Shown piece after piece: positions 55,229-64,000 of a stretch of 64,000 nucleotides of DNA. Made by a program: the position numbers and the translations under genes. Source of the DNA: Sediminibacterium roseum (GTDB taxonomy: Bacteria > Bacteroidota > Bacteroidia > Chitinophagales > Chitinophagaceae); NCBI RefSeq assembly GCF_009939005.1, contig NZ_JAACJS010000002.1:30646-94645 (forward strand), in the 5' to 3' direction. Within the stretch, counting starts at the first letter, position 1, and each line of letters starts with the position of its first letter. Under the pieces are notes generated by a model. The model ran no database searches. It was not told the origin of the DNA and saw nothing but the letters and a program-made list of their open reading frames with translations.

Positions 55229-56065
55229 ATGCTCTGGCAAGGAAGACGCGAAAGCAGCAACGTAGAGGACCGCCGGGGAATGAGCGGCGGACTGATCGCG
55301 GGCGGCGGCATCGGTACCATTATTATCGGATTGCTTTATTTTTTACTGGGCGGCAATCCTTCGGATGTGAACAGCAACCTGGGCCCGCAGCAGTATACGC
55401 AGTCGGGACCAAGAAGTGCGAAAGAAGAAGAACAGGCATCGTTCTCCAAAGTAGTGCTTGCCGACACCGAAGATGTATGGGCAGAGATCTTTCGCGAGAA
55501 CGGAAGCACGTATTCAGAGCCCACGCTGGTGTTGTTTTCCAACCAAACCCAATCCGGATGCGGTTTTTCGAGCGCGGCCACCGGTCCGTTCTATTGCCCG
55601 GCAGACCAGAAAGTCTACATCGACCTCTCGTTTTTTGATGAACTGGAAACCCGGTTCAATGCGTCGGGCGATTTTGCAAAGGCCTATGTGATTGCGCATG
55701 AAGTAGGGCACCACATCCAAAAACTAACCGGTGTTTCAGACAAAGTGGACAACCAACGGCAGAACCTGAGCGAGCGCGCATTCAACAAACTTTCTGTTCA
55801 GATGGAACTGCAGGCAGATTTCTATGCAGGCGTTTGGGCCAACCGTGATCAGAAAATGAAGAAAATACTCGAAGCCGGCGACATAGAATCTGCGCTCAAT
55901 GCGGCCAACGCCATCGGCGACGACCGCCTGCAGAAACAAAGCAGCGGCCGCGTGGTTCCTGATGCGTTCACACACGGAACTTCAGAACAGCGAATGTATT
56001 GGTTCAAAAGAGGCTTTGAAACGGGCGACATTACCAAGGGAAATACGTTTGCAGAAGTGCAGTAA
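55229..56065 (+). CDS. YpfJ-family zinc metallopeptidase
   Basis: A 278-residue membrane-anchored protein: MLWQGRRESSNVEDRRG opens the family, a hydrophobic segment (GGGIGTIIIGLLYFLLGG, about 25-42) follows, and the rest is extracytoplasmic. The zinc-binding HEVGHH motif is at YVIAHEVGHHIQKLTGV, with a downstream Glu in MELQADFYAGVW as third ligand. The string GCGFSSAATGPFYCPADQKVY, split near residue 112, is typical of PF04228. Substrates are unknown. It is followed after 57 bp by the amidase gene. Confidence 0.92.
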   Translation: MLWQGRRESSNVEDRRGMSGGLIAGGGIGTIIIGLLYFLLGGNPSDVNSNLGPQQYTQSGPRSAKEEEQASFSKVVLADTEDVWAEIFRENGSTYSEPTLVLFSNQTQSGCGFSSAATGPFYCPADQKVYIDLSFFDELETRFNASGDFAKAYVIAHEVGHHIQKLTGVSDKVDNQRQNLSERAFNKLSVQMELQADFYAGVWANRDQKMKKILEAGDIESALNAANAIGDDRLQKQSSGRVVPDAFTHGTSEQRMYWFKRGFETGDITKGNTFAEVQ

Positions 56066-56122
56066 ACAAATGGTTCGTATCTTGACATTGGTCTATGATC
56101 CCTGTCAATTTATGAACCACCC

Positions 56123-57781
56123 ATGAAAAAAATAACCGCCCTTTTTGCAATGCTCATCAGCATTGCTTCTTTTTCGCAAGACACCATTTCCAAAAGCGAT
56201 GTTGCCGCTGCCTCGCGCCTGCTCGATCTCCAGTTTTCGCAGAAAGAAATCGATACCATGTACGATGGCGTAAAAGAAAACCTCTTCGGCTACCGTATGA
56301 TGCACAAACAAACCCTGGCCAACAGCGTTCCAATGACGCTGTGGCACAGCCCGGTATTGCCGGGAATGAAGTTTGATGAAAAACAAGAGCCGGTAAACTG
56401 GAACATCCCGCCGAATGTGTCGTTACCGGCAAATAAAAATGATCTTGCCTTTTATTCTGTTCTTCAACTTGCATCACTCATCAAAAACAAAAAGATCAGC
56501 TCGGTGGCGCTCACGCAGTTTTTTATTGACCGGATAAAAAAATTCGGCGATACGCTTCAATGTGTGATCTCGGTAACGCAAGACATTGCGATGGAACAGG
56601 CAAAGCAGGCCGATGCAGAAATTGCCAAAGGAAAATACCGCGGGCCGCTGCATGGTATCCCATATGGATTGAAAGATCTTTTCGCTGTAAAAGGAACCAA
56701 AACAACATGGGGCGCGGCTCCGTATAAAAACCAGGCTATCGAACAAGATGCATTTGTTTATACGCAACTTAAAAATGCCGGTGCGGTACTTGTTGCAAAA
56801 TTCACACTCGGCGCACTGGCGATGGGCGATAACTGGTATGGCGGTAAAACAAAAAATCCATGGAACCTCAAAACAGGATCGTCGGGCTCCTCTGCCGGCT
56901 CCGCATCAGCAACGGTTGCGGGTTTGGTTCCCTTCGCGATTGGAACGGAAACCTGGGGCTCGATCGTTTCTCCCGCTACCACCTGCGGCGCCACAGGCTT
57001 ACGCCCCACGTTCGGAAGCGTTAGCCGCAGCGGGGCGATGACGTTGAGCTGGAGCCTCGATAAGGCTGGCCCGATCTGCAGAACGGCAGAAGATGCCGCT
57101 GTTGTTTTTAACTATCTCCACGGCACCGATGGCCTGGATATGAGCGCGGTGAACAAACCCTTCAACTACAAACAGAAAGCCGATATCAAAAAAATGCGGG
57201 TTGCTTATGCGAAAAATTATTTCGATAAGATAACAGATACAAGCCGCAACGAGTGGAAGGTGCTGGATGCCTATAAAAAAATGGGCGTTGAACTGATCCC
57301 GTTGAACTTTCCGGATAGCGGTGTTTACAATTTCAACATCATGGACATCGTGATCAGCGCCGAGGCCGCCGCTGCGTTCGATGAATTCACAAGAAACAAC
57401 ATCGATGATGAAATGACCAATCAATCCAAAAACGATTGGCCCAATACGTTCAGGATCTCAAGGCTCATGTCGGCAACCGAATACATCAACGCCAACCGCC
57501 ACCGGTACCTGTTGATGCAGAAAGTGAACGATGCATTGAAAGACATTGATGTATTGATCTGCCCCACAAGAGGAAGCGGTAACCAGGGCGCCATTACCAA
57601 CCTTACCGGCCACCCGGTGGTAAGCGTGCCCTGCGGGTTTGATAAACGGAACAACCTGCCCACCAGCTTCACACTGATAGGCCGTTTGTACGACGAGGCC
57701 TCTATCCTCGCCGCTGCAAAGGCCTACCAGGATGCAACACATAGGGATGAGATGCACCCGCCTTTGTTTACGAACCCATAA
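56123..57781 (+). CDS. Exported amidase-signature enzyme
   Basis: A 552-residue secreted amidase, signal peptide ending ASFSQ. The Ser-cisSer-Lys triad is visible: Lys in HGIPYGLKDLF, the Gly/Ser-rich loop TGSSGSSAGSAS with the cis-Ser, and the nucleophile Ser in GTETWGSIVSPA. The strings SSVALTQFFIDRIKKF and NNLPTSFTLIGRLYDEASIL are typical. The family hydrolyses amides of many kinds, including peptide amides; a periplasmic location suggests scavenging. Its stop codon overlaps the start of the next gene (TAATG), so they are translationally coupled. Confidence 0.93.
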   Translation: MKKITALFAMLISIASFSQDTISKSDVAAASRLLDLQFSQKEIDTMYDGVKENLFGYRMMHKQTLANSVPMTLWHSPVLPGMKFDEKQEPVNWNIPPNVSLPANKNDLAFYSVLQLASLIKNKKISSVALTQFFIDRIKKFGDTLQCVISVTQDIAMEQAKQADAEIAKGKYRGPLHGIPYGLKDLFAVKGTKTTWGAAPYKNQAIEQDAFVYTQLKNAGAVLVAKFTLGALAMGDNWYGGKTKNPWNLKTGSSGSSAGSASATVAGLVPFAIGTETWGSIVSPATTCGATGLRPTFGSVSRSGAMTLSWSLDKAGPICRTAEDAAVVFNYLHGTDGLDMSAVNKPFNYKQKADIKKMRVAYAKNYFDKITDTSRNEWKVLDAYKKMGVELIPLNFPDSGVYNFNIMDIVISAEAAAAFDEFTRNNIDDEMTNQSKNDWPNTFRISRLMSATEYINANRHRYLLMQKVNDALKDIDVLICPTRGSGNQGAITNLTGHPVVSVPCGFDKRNNLPTSFTLIGRLYDEASILAAAKAYQDATHRDEMHPPLFTNP

Positions 57782-58953
57782 TGCCCGAGGCAAAAAAAAT
57801 GAATGTACGGGCGACCAACAAAACAATCTACATGCGGAGACCTTTTGTATTCATATTGCTCCTATGCTCTTGCCTGTTGGCCGGCGCACAAACCAGCGTT
57901 GGTGGATTGAAATTGCTGGATGTATACGTTGTGCCGCACAGCCTATCGTTTCAAAACACAACCGTAGGCGGGTTGTCGGGCATTGATTACGATGCCAAAA
58001 CAGGATTGTATTACATGATCAGCGACGACCGTTCGAGCATAAACGATGCGCGTTATTATGCGGCAAAGATCCACATCCATCAAAATAAAATCGACAGCGT
58101 TGTTTTTGTAAAGGCGGTAACGCTGCTCCGGAAAAACGGCCGCCCATACCCGGGCACCAAACAGGACCCGCACCACACACCCGATCCCGAAGCAATGCGT
58201 TACGATCCGGTGCGCAAACAATTGGTATGGTCCAGCGAAGGCGAGCGGATTGTAAAAGGAAAAGATACCGTGCTGGAAGATCCGGCCATTACCATCATCA
58301 AAACAAACGGAAAATACGTTGACACGTTTCCGCTCCCGGAAAATTTAAAAATGCACGCAACGGAGCAAGGCCCCAGGCAAAACGGTGTACTGGAAGGAAT
58401 GACCTTCGCAGACAACTTCAGGTCGCTTTACATAAACCTTGAAGAACCGCGCTACGAAGATGGCGCGCGGGCAGAGGTAACGGAAAACGATGCCTGGGTG
58501 CGCATCTATAAATTTGATGTGGCATCCCGAAAGAACACGGCACAATATGCTTATAAACTCGATCCCGTTGCTTATCCGCCGTTGCCGGCAGACGCATTTA
58601 AAGTAAACGGCATCCCGGATATCCTTTCCATCGGCAATGGCAGGTTCATCGTTCTCGAACGGTCTTTTTCAACAGGAAGATTACCCTGCACCATCAAAAT
58701 ATTTCTTGCCGATACAAAAGGCGCAACAGATATAAAGAACAACCCTTCCCTCAAAAACAAACCCGCTGCAAAACCCGTTTCAAAAAAATTGTTGTTGAAC
58801 ATGGATTCGCTCAACGCGTATGTTGACAATGTAGAAGGCGCAACACTCGGCCCCCTGTTGCCGAACGGGCACAGGTCGTTGCTTCTCGTGGCCGACAATA
58901 ATTTTTCGGATAAGGAACAGACACAGTTTTTCCTGATGGAGATATTGCCGTGA
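57781..58953 (+). CDS. Phytase-like esterase-domain exported protein
   Basis: A 390-residue protein recognised as the esterase-like activity of phytase family (PF13449). The hallmark strings are VGGLSGIDYDAKTGLYYMIS near residue 60, DPEAMRYDPVRKQLVWSSEG, GVLEGMTFADNFRSLYINLE and NVEGATLGPLLPNGHRSLL. It probably folds as a beta-propeller and may act on phosphate or carboxyl esters, but activity is not shown for this subgroup. ATG at 57781 shares an A with the amidase stop; the ATG at 57832 (MRRPFVFILLL) would give a cleaner signal peptide and may be the true start. Confidence 0.85.
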   Translation: MPEAKKMNVRATNKTIYMRRPFVFILLLCSCLLAGAQTSVGGLKLLDVYVVPHSLSFQNTTVGGLSGIDYDAKTGLYYMISDDRSSINDARYYAAKIHIHQNKIDSVVFVKAVTLLRKNGRPYPGTKQDPHHTPDPEAMRYDPVRKQLVWSSEGERIVKGKDTVLEDPAITIIKTNGKYVDTFPLPENLKMHATEQGPRQNGVLEGMTFADNFRSLYINLEEPRYEDGARAEVTENDAWVRIYKFDVASRKNTAQYAYKLDPVAYPPLPADAFKVNGIPDILSIGNGRFIVLERSFSTGRLPCTIKIFLADTKGATDIKNNPSLKNKPAAKPVSKKLLLNMDSLNAYVDNVEGATLGPLLPNGHRSLLLVADNNFSDKEQTQFFLMEILP

Positions 58954-59026
58954 ACTTTCAGCGGCCCGCGTTAATGCTGCCCGTTTACCAGGGCGCAGGT
59001 TTCAAAGCATCCACTATCTTTATTGC

Positions 59027-59611
59027 ATGAAACAAGCCGCTCTTATTTTTCTCACGCTGTTTTTCTTTTCCTGCCGGGAAAAGAATACAACAACGCCGCA
59101 TGTAGAAATACGAACAGACAAGGGAGATATTGAGATAGAATTGTATCCCCTTCAGGCGCCAAAAACGGTGGCGGCTTTTCTTTCTTACGTGGATTCCGGG
59201 TTTTACACCAATACAAGTTTTTACCGTGTGCTGAACGATGAGAACCAGCCATCCAATGCCGCCAAAACAGAATTGATACAGGGCGGCATGTGGCGCACGA
59301 GAAACAAGGAGGCCACGCGCATAAAGGGAATTCCGCATGAAACAACGGAACAGACAAAGATCCTGCATACAGACGGCGTAGTATCACTCGCGCGGCGCGA
59401 ACCGGGAACAGCTACCACGGAATTCTTTATCTGCCTGGGCAAACAACCCGGCCTTGATTACGGCGGCGAAAACATTGAAGACAAACAAGGCTACGCCACT
59501 TTCGGAAAAGTGGTAAAGGGCATGGACGTGGTGCGCAAAATCTACCGGCAGAACGAGAGCGACCAGTATTTTGATCCACCCATTTCCATTTACTCCATCA
59601 AGCGGCTCTAA
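59027..59611 (+). CDS. Cyclophilin-type peptidyl-prolyl isomerase lipoprotein
   Basis: A 194-residue lipoprotein (lipobox TLFFFSC, Cys16). The cyclophilin fold is seen in VEIRTDKGDIEIELYPLQAP, TVAAFLSYVDSGFYTNTSFY (the F-x-x-x-x-x-Y-T core), GVVSLARREPGTATTEFFIC and YATFGKVVKGMDVVRKI. It should accelerate prolyl isomerisation during protein folding at the envelope. It is 73 bp after the phytase-like gene on the same strand. Confidence 0.92.
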   Translation: MKQAALIFLTLFFFSCREKNTTTPHVEIRTDKGDIEIELYPLQAPKTVAAFLSYVDSGFYTNTSFYRVLNDENQPSNAAKTELIQGGMWRTRNKEATRIKGIPHETTEQTKILHTDGVVSLARREPGTATTEFFICLGKQPGLDYGGENIEDKQGYATFGKVVKGMDVVRKIYRQNESDQYFDPPISIYSIKRL

Positions 59612-59800
59612 CGCGCAGCTATTAGCGTTTCTTTAACGGGGCGCGCCAACAACTCCGGGCCATAATTTCAGTCTAACCAGTAAGGTATGTGTCAACGGCT
59701 GATGCGTATCGCTTTTAAGATTTCCTTGGCTTGCCATGGCATGTGTATTGCATGTGTATAAGCAGGCAGATTAACCTAACAATTAAAAAAAGGATGAGTT

Positions 59801-60376
59801 ATGAAAAAGATTCATTGGTTGCTTGGCGTAGTGGTGAGCGCGATCGTCCTTGCAGCTTGTGGTAACAAGGCTTATGTACAGAAAGACCCAACAGTAGATT
59901 TTTCAAAGATCAGGACCTACGCCTGGGTAAGGGCGGAGAAAGAGAAAGGTTCGGCGAGACCGGGCCGTACAAATGACCTCACGGATAACAAGATCCGCGC
60001 GAGCATGGATAAAAATTTATACGCACAAGGTTGGCGCATGACCAGGAACAGGCCCGATGTGTTACTGGTGTATGATGTAGACATCCAGAAAGAAGTAAGG
60101 AACATAAAGGACCCGGTTTATTCACAACCCATGACGCGCTGGTATTACAGTCCGTACAGGCGTGGCTATTACCCGGTTTATTATCCATCAGAATTCCTGG
60201 GCTACAGCAACCAGCAGCAAACCGTTAACGAAGGAACGCTCACACTGACCATACTGGATGCACAGACGGAAAAAACGATCTGGCAGGGATGGACAACCTC
60301 CGATGTAAACGGCCGCCGCATGACGGACAAAGAAATTGACGACAATGTGAAGGCAATAGTAAAAAAGTTGGGATAA
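59801..60376 (+). CDS. DUF4136 lipoprotein
   Basis: A 191-residue lipoprotein, lipobox AIVLAAC with Cys20. DUF4136 features are VDFSKIRTYAWV near residue 35, IRASMDKNLYAQGWRMTRNRPDVLL in two parts, and the C-terminal GTLTLTILDAQTEKTIWQGW with VKAIVKKLG. The central segment is Tyr-rich (RWYYSPYRRGYYPVYYPS). Family function is unknown. The ATG at 59801 follows AAAAAAAGGATG. It ends in a clear terminator at 60405 and has about 190 bp upstream, so it is probably monocistronic. Confidence 0.88.
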   Translation: MKKIHWLLGVVVSAIVLAACGNKAYVQKDPTVDFSKIRTYAWVRAEKEKGSARPGRTNDLTDNKIRASMDKNLYAQGWRMTRNRPDVLLVYDVDIQKEVRNIKDPVYSQPMTRWYYSPYRRGYYPVYYPSEFLGYSNQQQTVNEGTLTLTILDAQTEKTIWQGWTTSDVNGRRMTDKEIDDNVKAIVKKLG

Positions 60377-60404
60377 CAATCTGTCTTCCCCATTTCCCAA
60401 CAAG

Positions 60405-60432
60405 GCCACCTGTATCGGACAGGTGGCTTTTT
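60405..60432 (+). terminator. Rho-independent terminator of the DUF4136 gene
   Basis: A 9-bp stem gccacctgt/acaggtggc with loop atcgg is followed by a five-base T run, 29 bp after the stop codon. Confidence 0.88.
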
Positions 60433-60503
60433 AGTTGTGAGGTACCGCAGTGATTAACCAAACTCCTGGCTCCAAACTCTTAACTCTTAACTAACTTTGT
60501 AAC

Positions 60504-62543
60504 ATGCCTTTCAAACTTCATGCACCCTATGCCCCGGCCGGCGACCAGCCTTCTGCGATCAGGCAACTGACAGACGGGATCAACAGTGGCGAACAATTTC
60601 AAACCCTGCTGGGTGTAACCGGTTCGGGAAAAACATTTACCATCGCCAATGTGATCCAGAATACACAAAGGCCAACGCTTGTGCTTACCCACAACAAAAC
60701 ACTGGTGGCGCAGTTGTATGGAGAATTCAAACAGTTTTTCCCGGAGAACGCCGTTGGCTATTTTGTAAGCTATTACGATTACTACCAGCCCGAAGCCTAC
60801 ATGCCGGTAAGCGATGTGTACATCGAAAAAGACCTGAGCATTAACGAAGAGCTTGATAAATTAAGGTTACAGGCTACCTCGCAGTTGTTGAGTGGCCGCC
60901 GGGACATTATCGTGGTGGCAAGTGTTAGTTGTATTTACGGTATGGGAAACCCTACAGAATACGAGAACGGCATTGTACGTATTCAAAGAGGGCAACGCAT
61001 TTCGCGGCAGGGTTTTTTGCATTCGCTCGTGAACTCACTTTACAACCGCTCACAGGAAGAGTTCAAACGCGGAACATTCAGGGTGAAGGGAGATACGGTT
61101 GACATCAACCTGCCTTACGTAGATTTTGGCTACCGCGTGACCTTCTTCGGCGATGAGATCGAAGAGATCGAAAGCATAGAAACGGCATCCAGCAAAAGAA
61201 TAGGAACGATGGACAATGCCGCTATCTTTCCCGCAACACTCTACCTCGCTCCCAAAGACATGATCGTAAATGTGATGCACGAAATACAGGACGAGATGAT
61301 GGCACAGGTAGAGTACTTTAAGGCCTCCGGCAAATACATAGAGGCGCAGCGCCTGAAGGAGCGCGTTGAATACGATATTGAAATGATACGCGAACTTGGG
61401 TATTGCAACGGTATCGAAAACTACTCAAGGTTTTTCGACCGGCGCAAACCAGGCACGCGCCCCTTCTGCCTGCTTGATTACTTCCCGAAAGATTATCTCT
61501 GCGTGATCGATGAGAGCCACCAAACCGTTTCGCAGGTAGCGGGCATGTATGGCGGCGACAGGAGCCGGAAACTGGTGCTCGTAGATTATGGGTTCCGTTT
61601 GCCAAGTGCCATGGACAACCGCCCGTTGAATTTTCATGAGTTTGAAAGTTTAACGGGACAAACCGTTTTTGTTAGCGCAACGCCCGGCGATTATGAACTT
61701 GAAAAAACAGGAGGCGTGGTGGTAGAACAGATCGTTCGCCCAACGGGACTGCTCGATCCGCCGATCGAGATCCGCCCAAGCGTAAACCAGATAGACGACC
61801 TGCTCGACGAAATAGACCGCACCGTAAAACGCGGCTTCCGCGTACTCGTTACCACGCTCACCAAACGCATGGCCGAGGAAATGGACAAGTACCTGGGCCG
61901 CATCAACATCAAATCAAAATACATTCACAGCGATGTGGATACGCTGGAGCGCGTGGAAATATTACGCCAACTGCGCCTGGGCGACATCGATGTATTGGTG
62001 GGTGTGAATTTATTGAGAGAAGGGCTGGACCTTCCCGAAGTGGCATTGGTGGCAATATTGGATGCAGACAAGGAAGGATTCCTGAGGAACGAACGCTCGC
62101 TCACCCAAACCGCCGGCCGCGCCGCGCGTAACGTGGAGGGTAAAGTTATTTTCTACGCCGATAAAATGACAGAAAGCATGCAGCGCACCATAGATGAAAC
62201 ATCGCGGAGAAGGGAGAAACAGGTTGCGTACAATACAGAACACGGCATTGTTCCAAAAACGATCATAAAATCGCGCGAGCAGGTTTTTGCACAAGGATCG
62301 GTGCTCGACATAAAAGGTTATGATCCTTCAAGACCCTATGCTTTGCAGGGCGACGAAGAGATCGTTCAGAAAGTAGCGGCGGAAGAACAGGAAACCTACA
62401 AAACAATTCCGCAGATGGAAAAGGCCATCGCCAAAACAAAAAAAGAAATGGAGAAAGCGGCGCGCGATCTTGATTTTATCGAAGCGGCGCGGTTGAGGGA
62501 TGAAATGTTCAGGTTACAGAAAGAGTTGGCAAACATGAAATAG
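60504..62543 (+). CDS. uvrB: Excinuclease ABC subunit UvrB
   Basis: A 679-residue DNA-damage-recognition helicase of nucleotide excision repair. FKLHAPYAPAGDQPSAI opens the chain and Walker A LGVTGSGKTFT follows near residue 38. The beta-hairpin segment YFVSYYDYYQPEAYMP, helicase motifs (IDESHQTVSQ, FVSATPGDYE, TAGRAARN) and the C-terminal UVR motif (KEMEKAARDLDFIEAARLRD) for UvrC contact are all visible. Length and order are standard. No uvrA or uvrC is adjacent. It lies about 70 bp after the DUF4136 terminator. Confidence 0.98.
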   Translation: MPFKLHAPYAPAGDQPSAIRQLTDGINSGEQFQTLLGVTGSGKTFTIANVIQNTQRPTLVLTHNKTLVAQLYGEFKQFFPENAVGYFVSYYDYYQPEAYMPVSDVYIEKDLSINEELDKLRLQATSQLLSGRRDIIVVASVSCIYGMGNPTEYENGIVRIQRGQRISRQGFLHSLVNSLYNRSQEEFKRGTFRVKGDTVDINLPYVDFGYRVTFFGDEIEEIESIETASSKRIGTMDNAAIFPATLYLAPKDMIVNVMHEIQDEMMAQVEYFKASGKYIEAQRLKERVEYDIEMIRELGYCNGIENYSRFFDRRKPGTRPFCLLDYFPKDYLCVIDESHQTVSQVAGMYGGDRSRKLVLVDYGFRLPSAMDNRPLNFHEFESLTGQTVFVSATPGDYELEKTGGVVVEQIVRPTGLLDPPIEIRPSVNQIDDLLDEIDRTVKRGFRVLVTTLTKRMAEEMDKYLGRINIKSKYIHSDVDTLERVEILRQLRLGDIDVLVGVNLLREGLDLPEVALVAILDADKEGFLRNERSLTQTAGRAARNVEGKVIFYADKMTESMQRTIDETSRRREKQVAYNTEHGIVPKTIIKSREQVFAQGSVLDIKGYDPSRPYALQGDEEIVQKVAAEEQETYKTIPQMEKAIAKTKKEMEKAARDLDFIEAARLRDEMFRLQKELANMK

Positions 62544-62572
62544 CAACAGGCTTTTCGAAAACAAAATTGCGT

Positions 62573-63643
62573 ATGCACAAAAAAATTTTCCCGTTCTTTT
62601 TCATGTTACTGATTGCCGGCGCTTGTTTTTCGCAGGGCGACCGGTTTTTCGAGATAAATGGTTTTATCGAAAACAGGGCAAACGGAAAAATATTCCTGCA
62701 GTGTTACGATGAAAAAGGAAGCATTACCGACCAGGCCTCGGACATCACGGATCATAAATTTTATTTCAGGGGAAGATTGACAGAACGCGCAAAGGCCTCG
62801 CTTGCAATGGGCGGCGGCGGCGTGTCGGATTATTTTTTCTTAGATACGGGAAAGATCGATATGCGGTTAAGGGTCGATACACAGCAAATAAACGGCAACC
62901 GTGTATTACACCTCTCCGCAGCGATCACGGGCTCAAAGAGCCAGTTGATATGGGAAGAAACCGTTGATCATTTCGGAAAGATCAGCCGTTGCGAAGCGCC
63001 GGATTCTGTGAAGTCGGAAGACTTTTACAACGCGATGCTCAAGATCGCCAAAACCTATCCCGAGCTGTATGTAACGCGCGAACTTTTGTTTTACAACGAT
63101 AGCTGGTCGTACGAACAATTGAACAACCTGTTCAGCCTCATTCCCAAATCAAAGCAGGAAACTGCTTTGGGTGAAAAGATCAAAAAGCGGCTGGCATTGC
63201 TGAAACAAACAAGGGCCAATACATACATCTTCTTTCCAACACAAAAAGACCCGCAGCAAAAACCGGTAACACTGGATGATCTTGAATTTACTTACCTCCT
63301 GATCGATTTCTGGGCAAGCTGGTGCACACCCTGCAGAAGGGAGCACCCGGGACTGGTACAATTGTATAACAGGTACAAACAAAAAGGATTCAACGTACTC
63401 GGTATTTCACTTGATAAAGAGATTGATAAAGCCAAATGGCTGCAGGCGATCAAAGAAGACCAGTTGCCGTGGAAACAGGTTTCGGACCTGAAAGGTTTTC
63501 AAACCGAAATAGCCACACATTATGCGCTGGATTATATACCCTATAATATTTTAATAGACCGGAACGGGAAAATTCTTGCCCGGGACCTGCGTGGGGATGA
63601 ATTGCAGAATAAATTAAGGTCCCTCTTTGAAAAAAAGAAGTAA
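62573..63643 (+). CDS. TlpA-type thioredoxin-fold exported protein
   Basis: A 356-residue secreted protein (ATG at 62573 preferred to TTG two codons upstream), signal peptide ending CFSQ. The N-terminal region (about 24-110) is a DUF4369-like beta-domain (FFEINGFIENRANGKIFLQ). A helical spacer follows, then the thioredoxin fold with the redox motif WCTPC in LIDFWASWCTPCRREHP. DUF4369-TlpA proteins are typical of Bacteroidota and reduce disulphides, for example in cytochrome maturation, though the partner is unknown. It follows uvrB by about 30 bp and may be co-transcribed. Confidence 0.9.
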   Translation: MHKKIFPFFFMLLIAGACFSQGDRFFEINGFIENRANGKIFLQCYDEKGSITDQASDITDHKFYFRGRLTERAKASLAMGGGGVSDYFFLDTGKIDMRLRVDTQQINGNRVLHLSAAITGSKSQLIWEETVDHFGKISRCEAPDSVKSEDFYNAMLKIAKTYPELYVTRELLFYNDSWSYEQLNNLFSLIPKSKQETALGEKIKKRLALLKQTRANTYIFFPTQKDPQQKPVTLDDLEFTYLLIDFWASWCTPCRREHPGLVQLYNRYKQKGFNVLGISLDKEIDKAKWLQAIKEDQLPWKQVSDLKGFQTEIATHYALDYIPYNILIDRNGKILARDLRGDELQNKLRSLFEKKK

Positions 63644-63679
63644 TCAGCTGTTCAATTTTTACCTGCACTTCCGGTCAGA

Positions 63680-64000
63680 CTATTTTTTATTGATCAGGTA
63701 AGCGCCAAGAACCAGAAACAATACGCCCACAATTTTTGTAATGCTGATGTTTGATTGCGGAAAGCCGAACAAACCCAGGTGATCGTATAAAAGTGCCATG
63801 AGTAGTTGTCCTGCAATAACGAGCGCAAACACATTTGCCGACCCGATTTTCTGAACGGTAACAATGATAACGGTTACAAAGAATGCGCCGAGCAATCCGC
63901 CTGCATATTTATACAATTCAATATTGCGTAGCTGCGAAACGCCGGGAACGGTTTGCCTTGTTGCTACGATATATGCACCCAGGATGATCGTTCCCGTAAG
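63680..64000 (-). CDS. YdcZ (DUF606)-family DMT transporter, C-terminal part
   Basis: The minus-strand frame is open from the right window edge to a stop at 63680, giving at least 107 residues of a membrane protein whose N-terminus is outside the window. The segments YKYAGGLLGAFFVTVIIVTVQKIG, split at about residue 50, FALVIAGQLLMALLYDHLGL and VGVLFLVLGAYLINKK are characteristic of YdcZ-type drug/metabolite transporters. These have four or more helices per half; the substrate is unknown. It is convergent with the TlpA-like gene, 36 bp away. Confidence 0.85.
   Translation of the reverse strand, partial: LTGTIILGAYIVATRQTVPGVSQLRNIELYKYAGGLLGAFFVTVIIVTVQKIGSANVFALVIAGQLLMALLYDHLGLFGFPQSNISITKIVGVLFLVLGAYLINKK

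Noticed and set aside
60492..60499. TAACTTTG as a -7 promoter element of uvrB
   Set aside because: It lies 5 bp before the start codon, so transcription would begin at or after the ATG, and no TTG sits at the -33 distance.

Overview
The window looks like a chromosomal segment from the Bacteroidota, most likely a Chitinophagaceae-type member of the Sphingobacteriia/Chitinophagia. Supporting signs are many exported proteins whose signal peptides end in AQ or SQ, families typical of the phylum (DUF5916, DUF2480, DUF4965-type glutaminase, DUF4136, TlpA with DUF4369, COG3014), a promoter matching the phylum's TTTG/TAnnTTTG pattern, and few Shine-Dalgarno sequences. The assignment rests on recognised families and motifs; no database search was run.

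Layout. 1-2350: the 5' part of a long, highly repetitive secreted fibre-like protein. 2862-8874: a SET-domain protein with a fatty-acid-hydroxylase-type membrane protein, then a peptidoglycan-amidase-like protein, a GH43 glycosidase and a glutaminase-A-like enzyme. 8947-20356: polA, a DUF5916 outer-membrane-type protein, two Gly-rich amidohydrolases (mostly with degenerate active sites) and a proline-iminopeptidase-like lipoprotein. 20419-24546: mnmG, two parS sites, a CAP protein, ybeY, a FeoA-domain protein and nadD. 24667-32823: an S9 peptidase with a Gly-rich insert, a trypsin-fold protein lacking catalytic residues, a sulfatase/LTA-synthase-type membrane enzyme, two small genes and nadA. 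32824-33530: a gene-free stretch with two consensus and several near-consensus DnaA boxes, proposed here as the replication origin. 33531-42985: ppiD, DUF2480, an LpoB/COG3014 lipoprotein cluster, a second hydroxylase, an NTF2-like protein and a membrane-anchored exonuclease-VII-like protein. About 43260-46415: an A+T-rich island with a dGTPase overlapping a nucleotidyltransferase, next to the 3' end of tRNA-Phe. 46482-64000: tRNA-Phe, asnS, rho, recA, uvrB and mostly exported enzymes and lipoproteins, ending in a partial YdcZ-type transporter.

How it fits together. The window is mainly a core chromosomal neighbourhood: replication and repair (polA, recA, uvrB), RNA processing and translation (mnmG, ybeY, asnS, tRNA-Phe), transcription termination (rho) and NAD synthesis (nadA, nadD). 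Between these lie secreted scavenging enzymes typical of a polymer- or peptide-degrading organism. The parS sites, the DnaA-box cluster 10 kb away, and gene orientation (two thirds of genes left of 32.8 kb on the minus strand, two thirds right of 33.5 kb on the plus strand) all point to an origin-proximal region.

The best candidate for an undescribed system is the dGTPase plus polyA-polymerase-head-type nucleotidyltransferase pair at 43761-46125. It is compositionally foreign, translationally overlapped and beside a tRNA, and both enzymes keep their catalytic metal ligands. A nucleotide-based anti-phage role is an inference and is untested.
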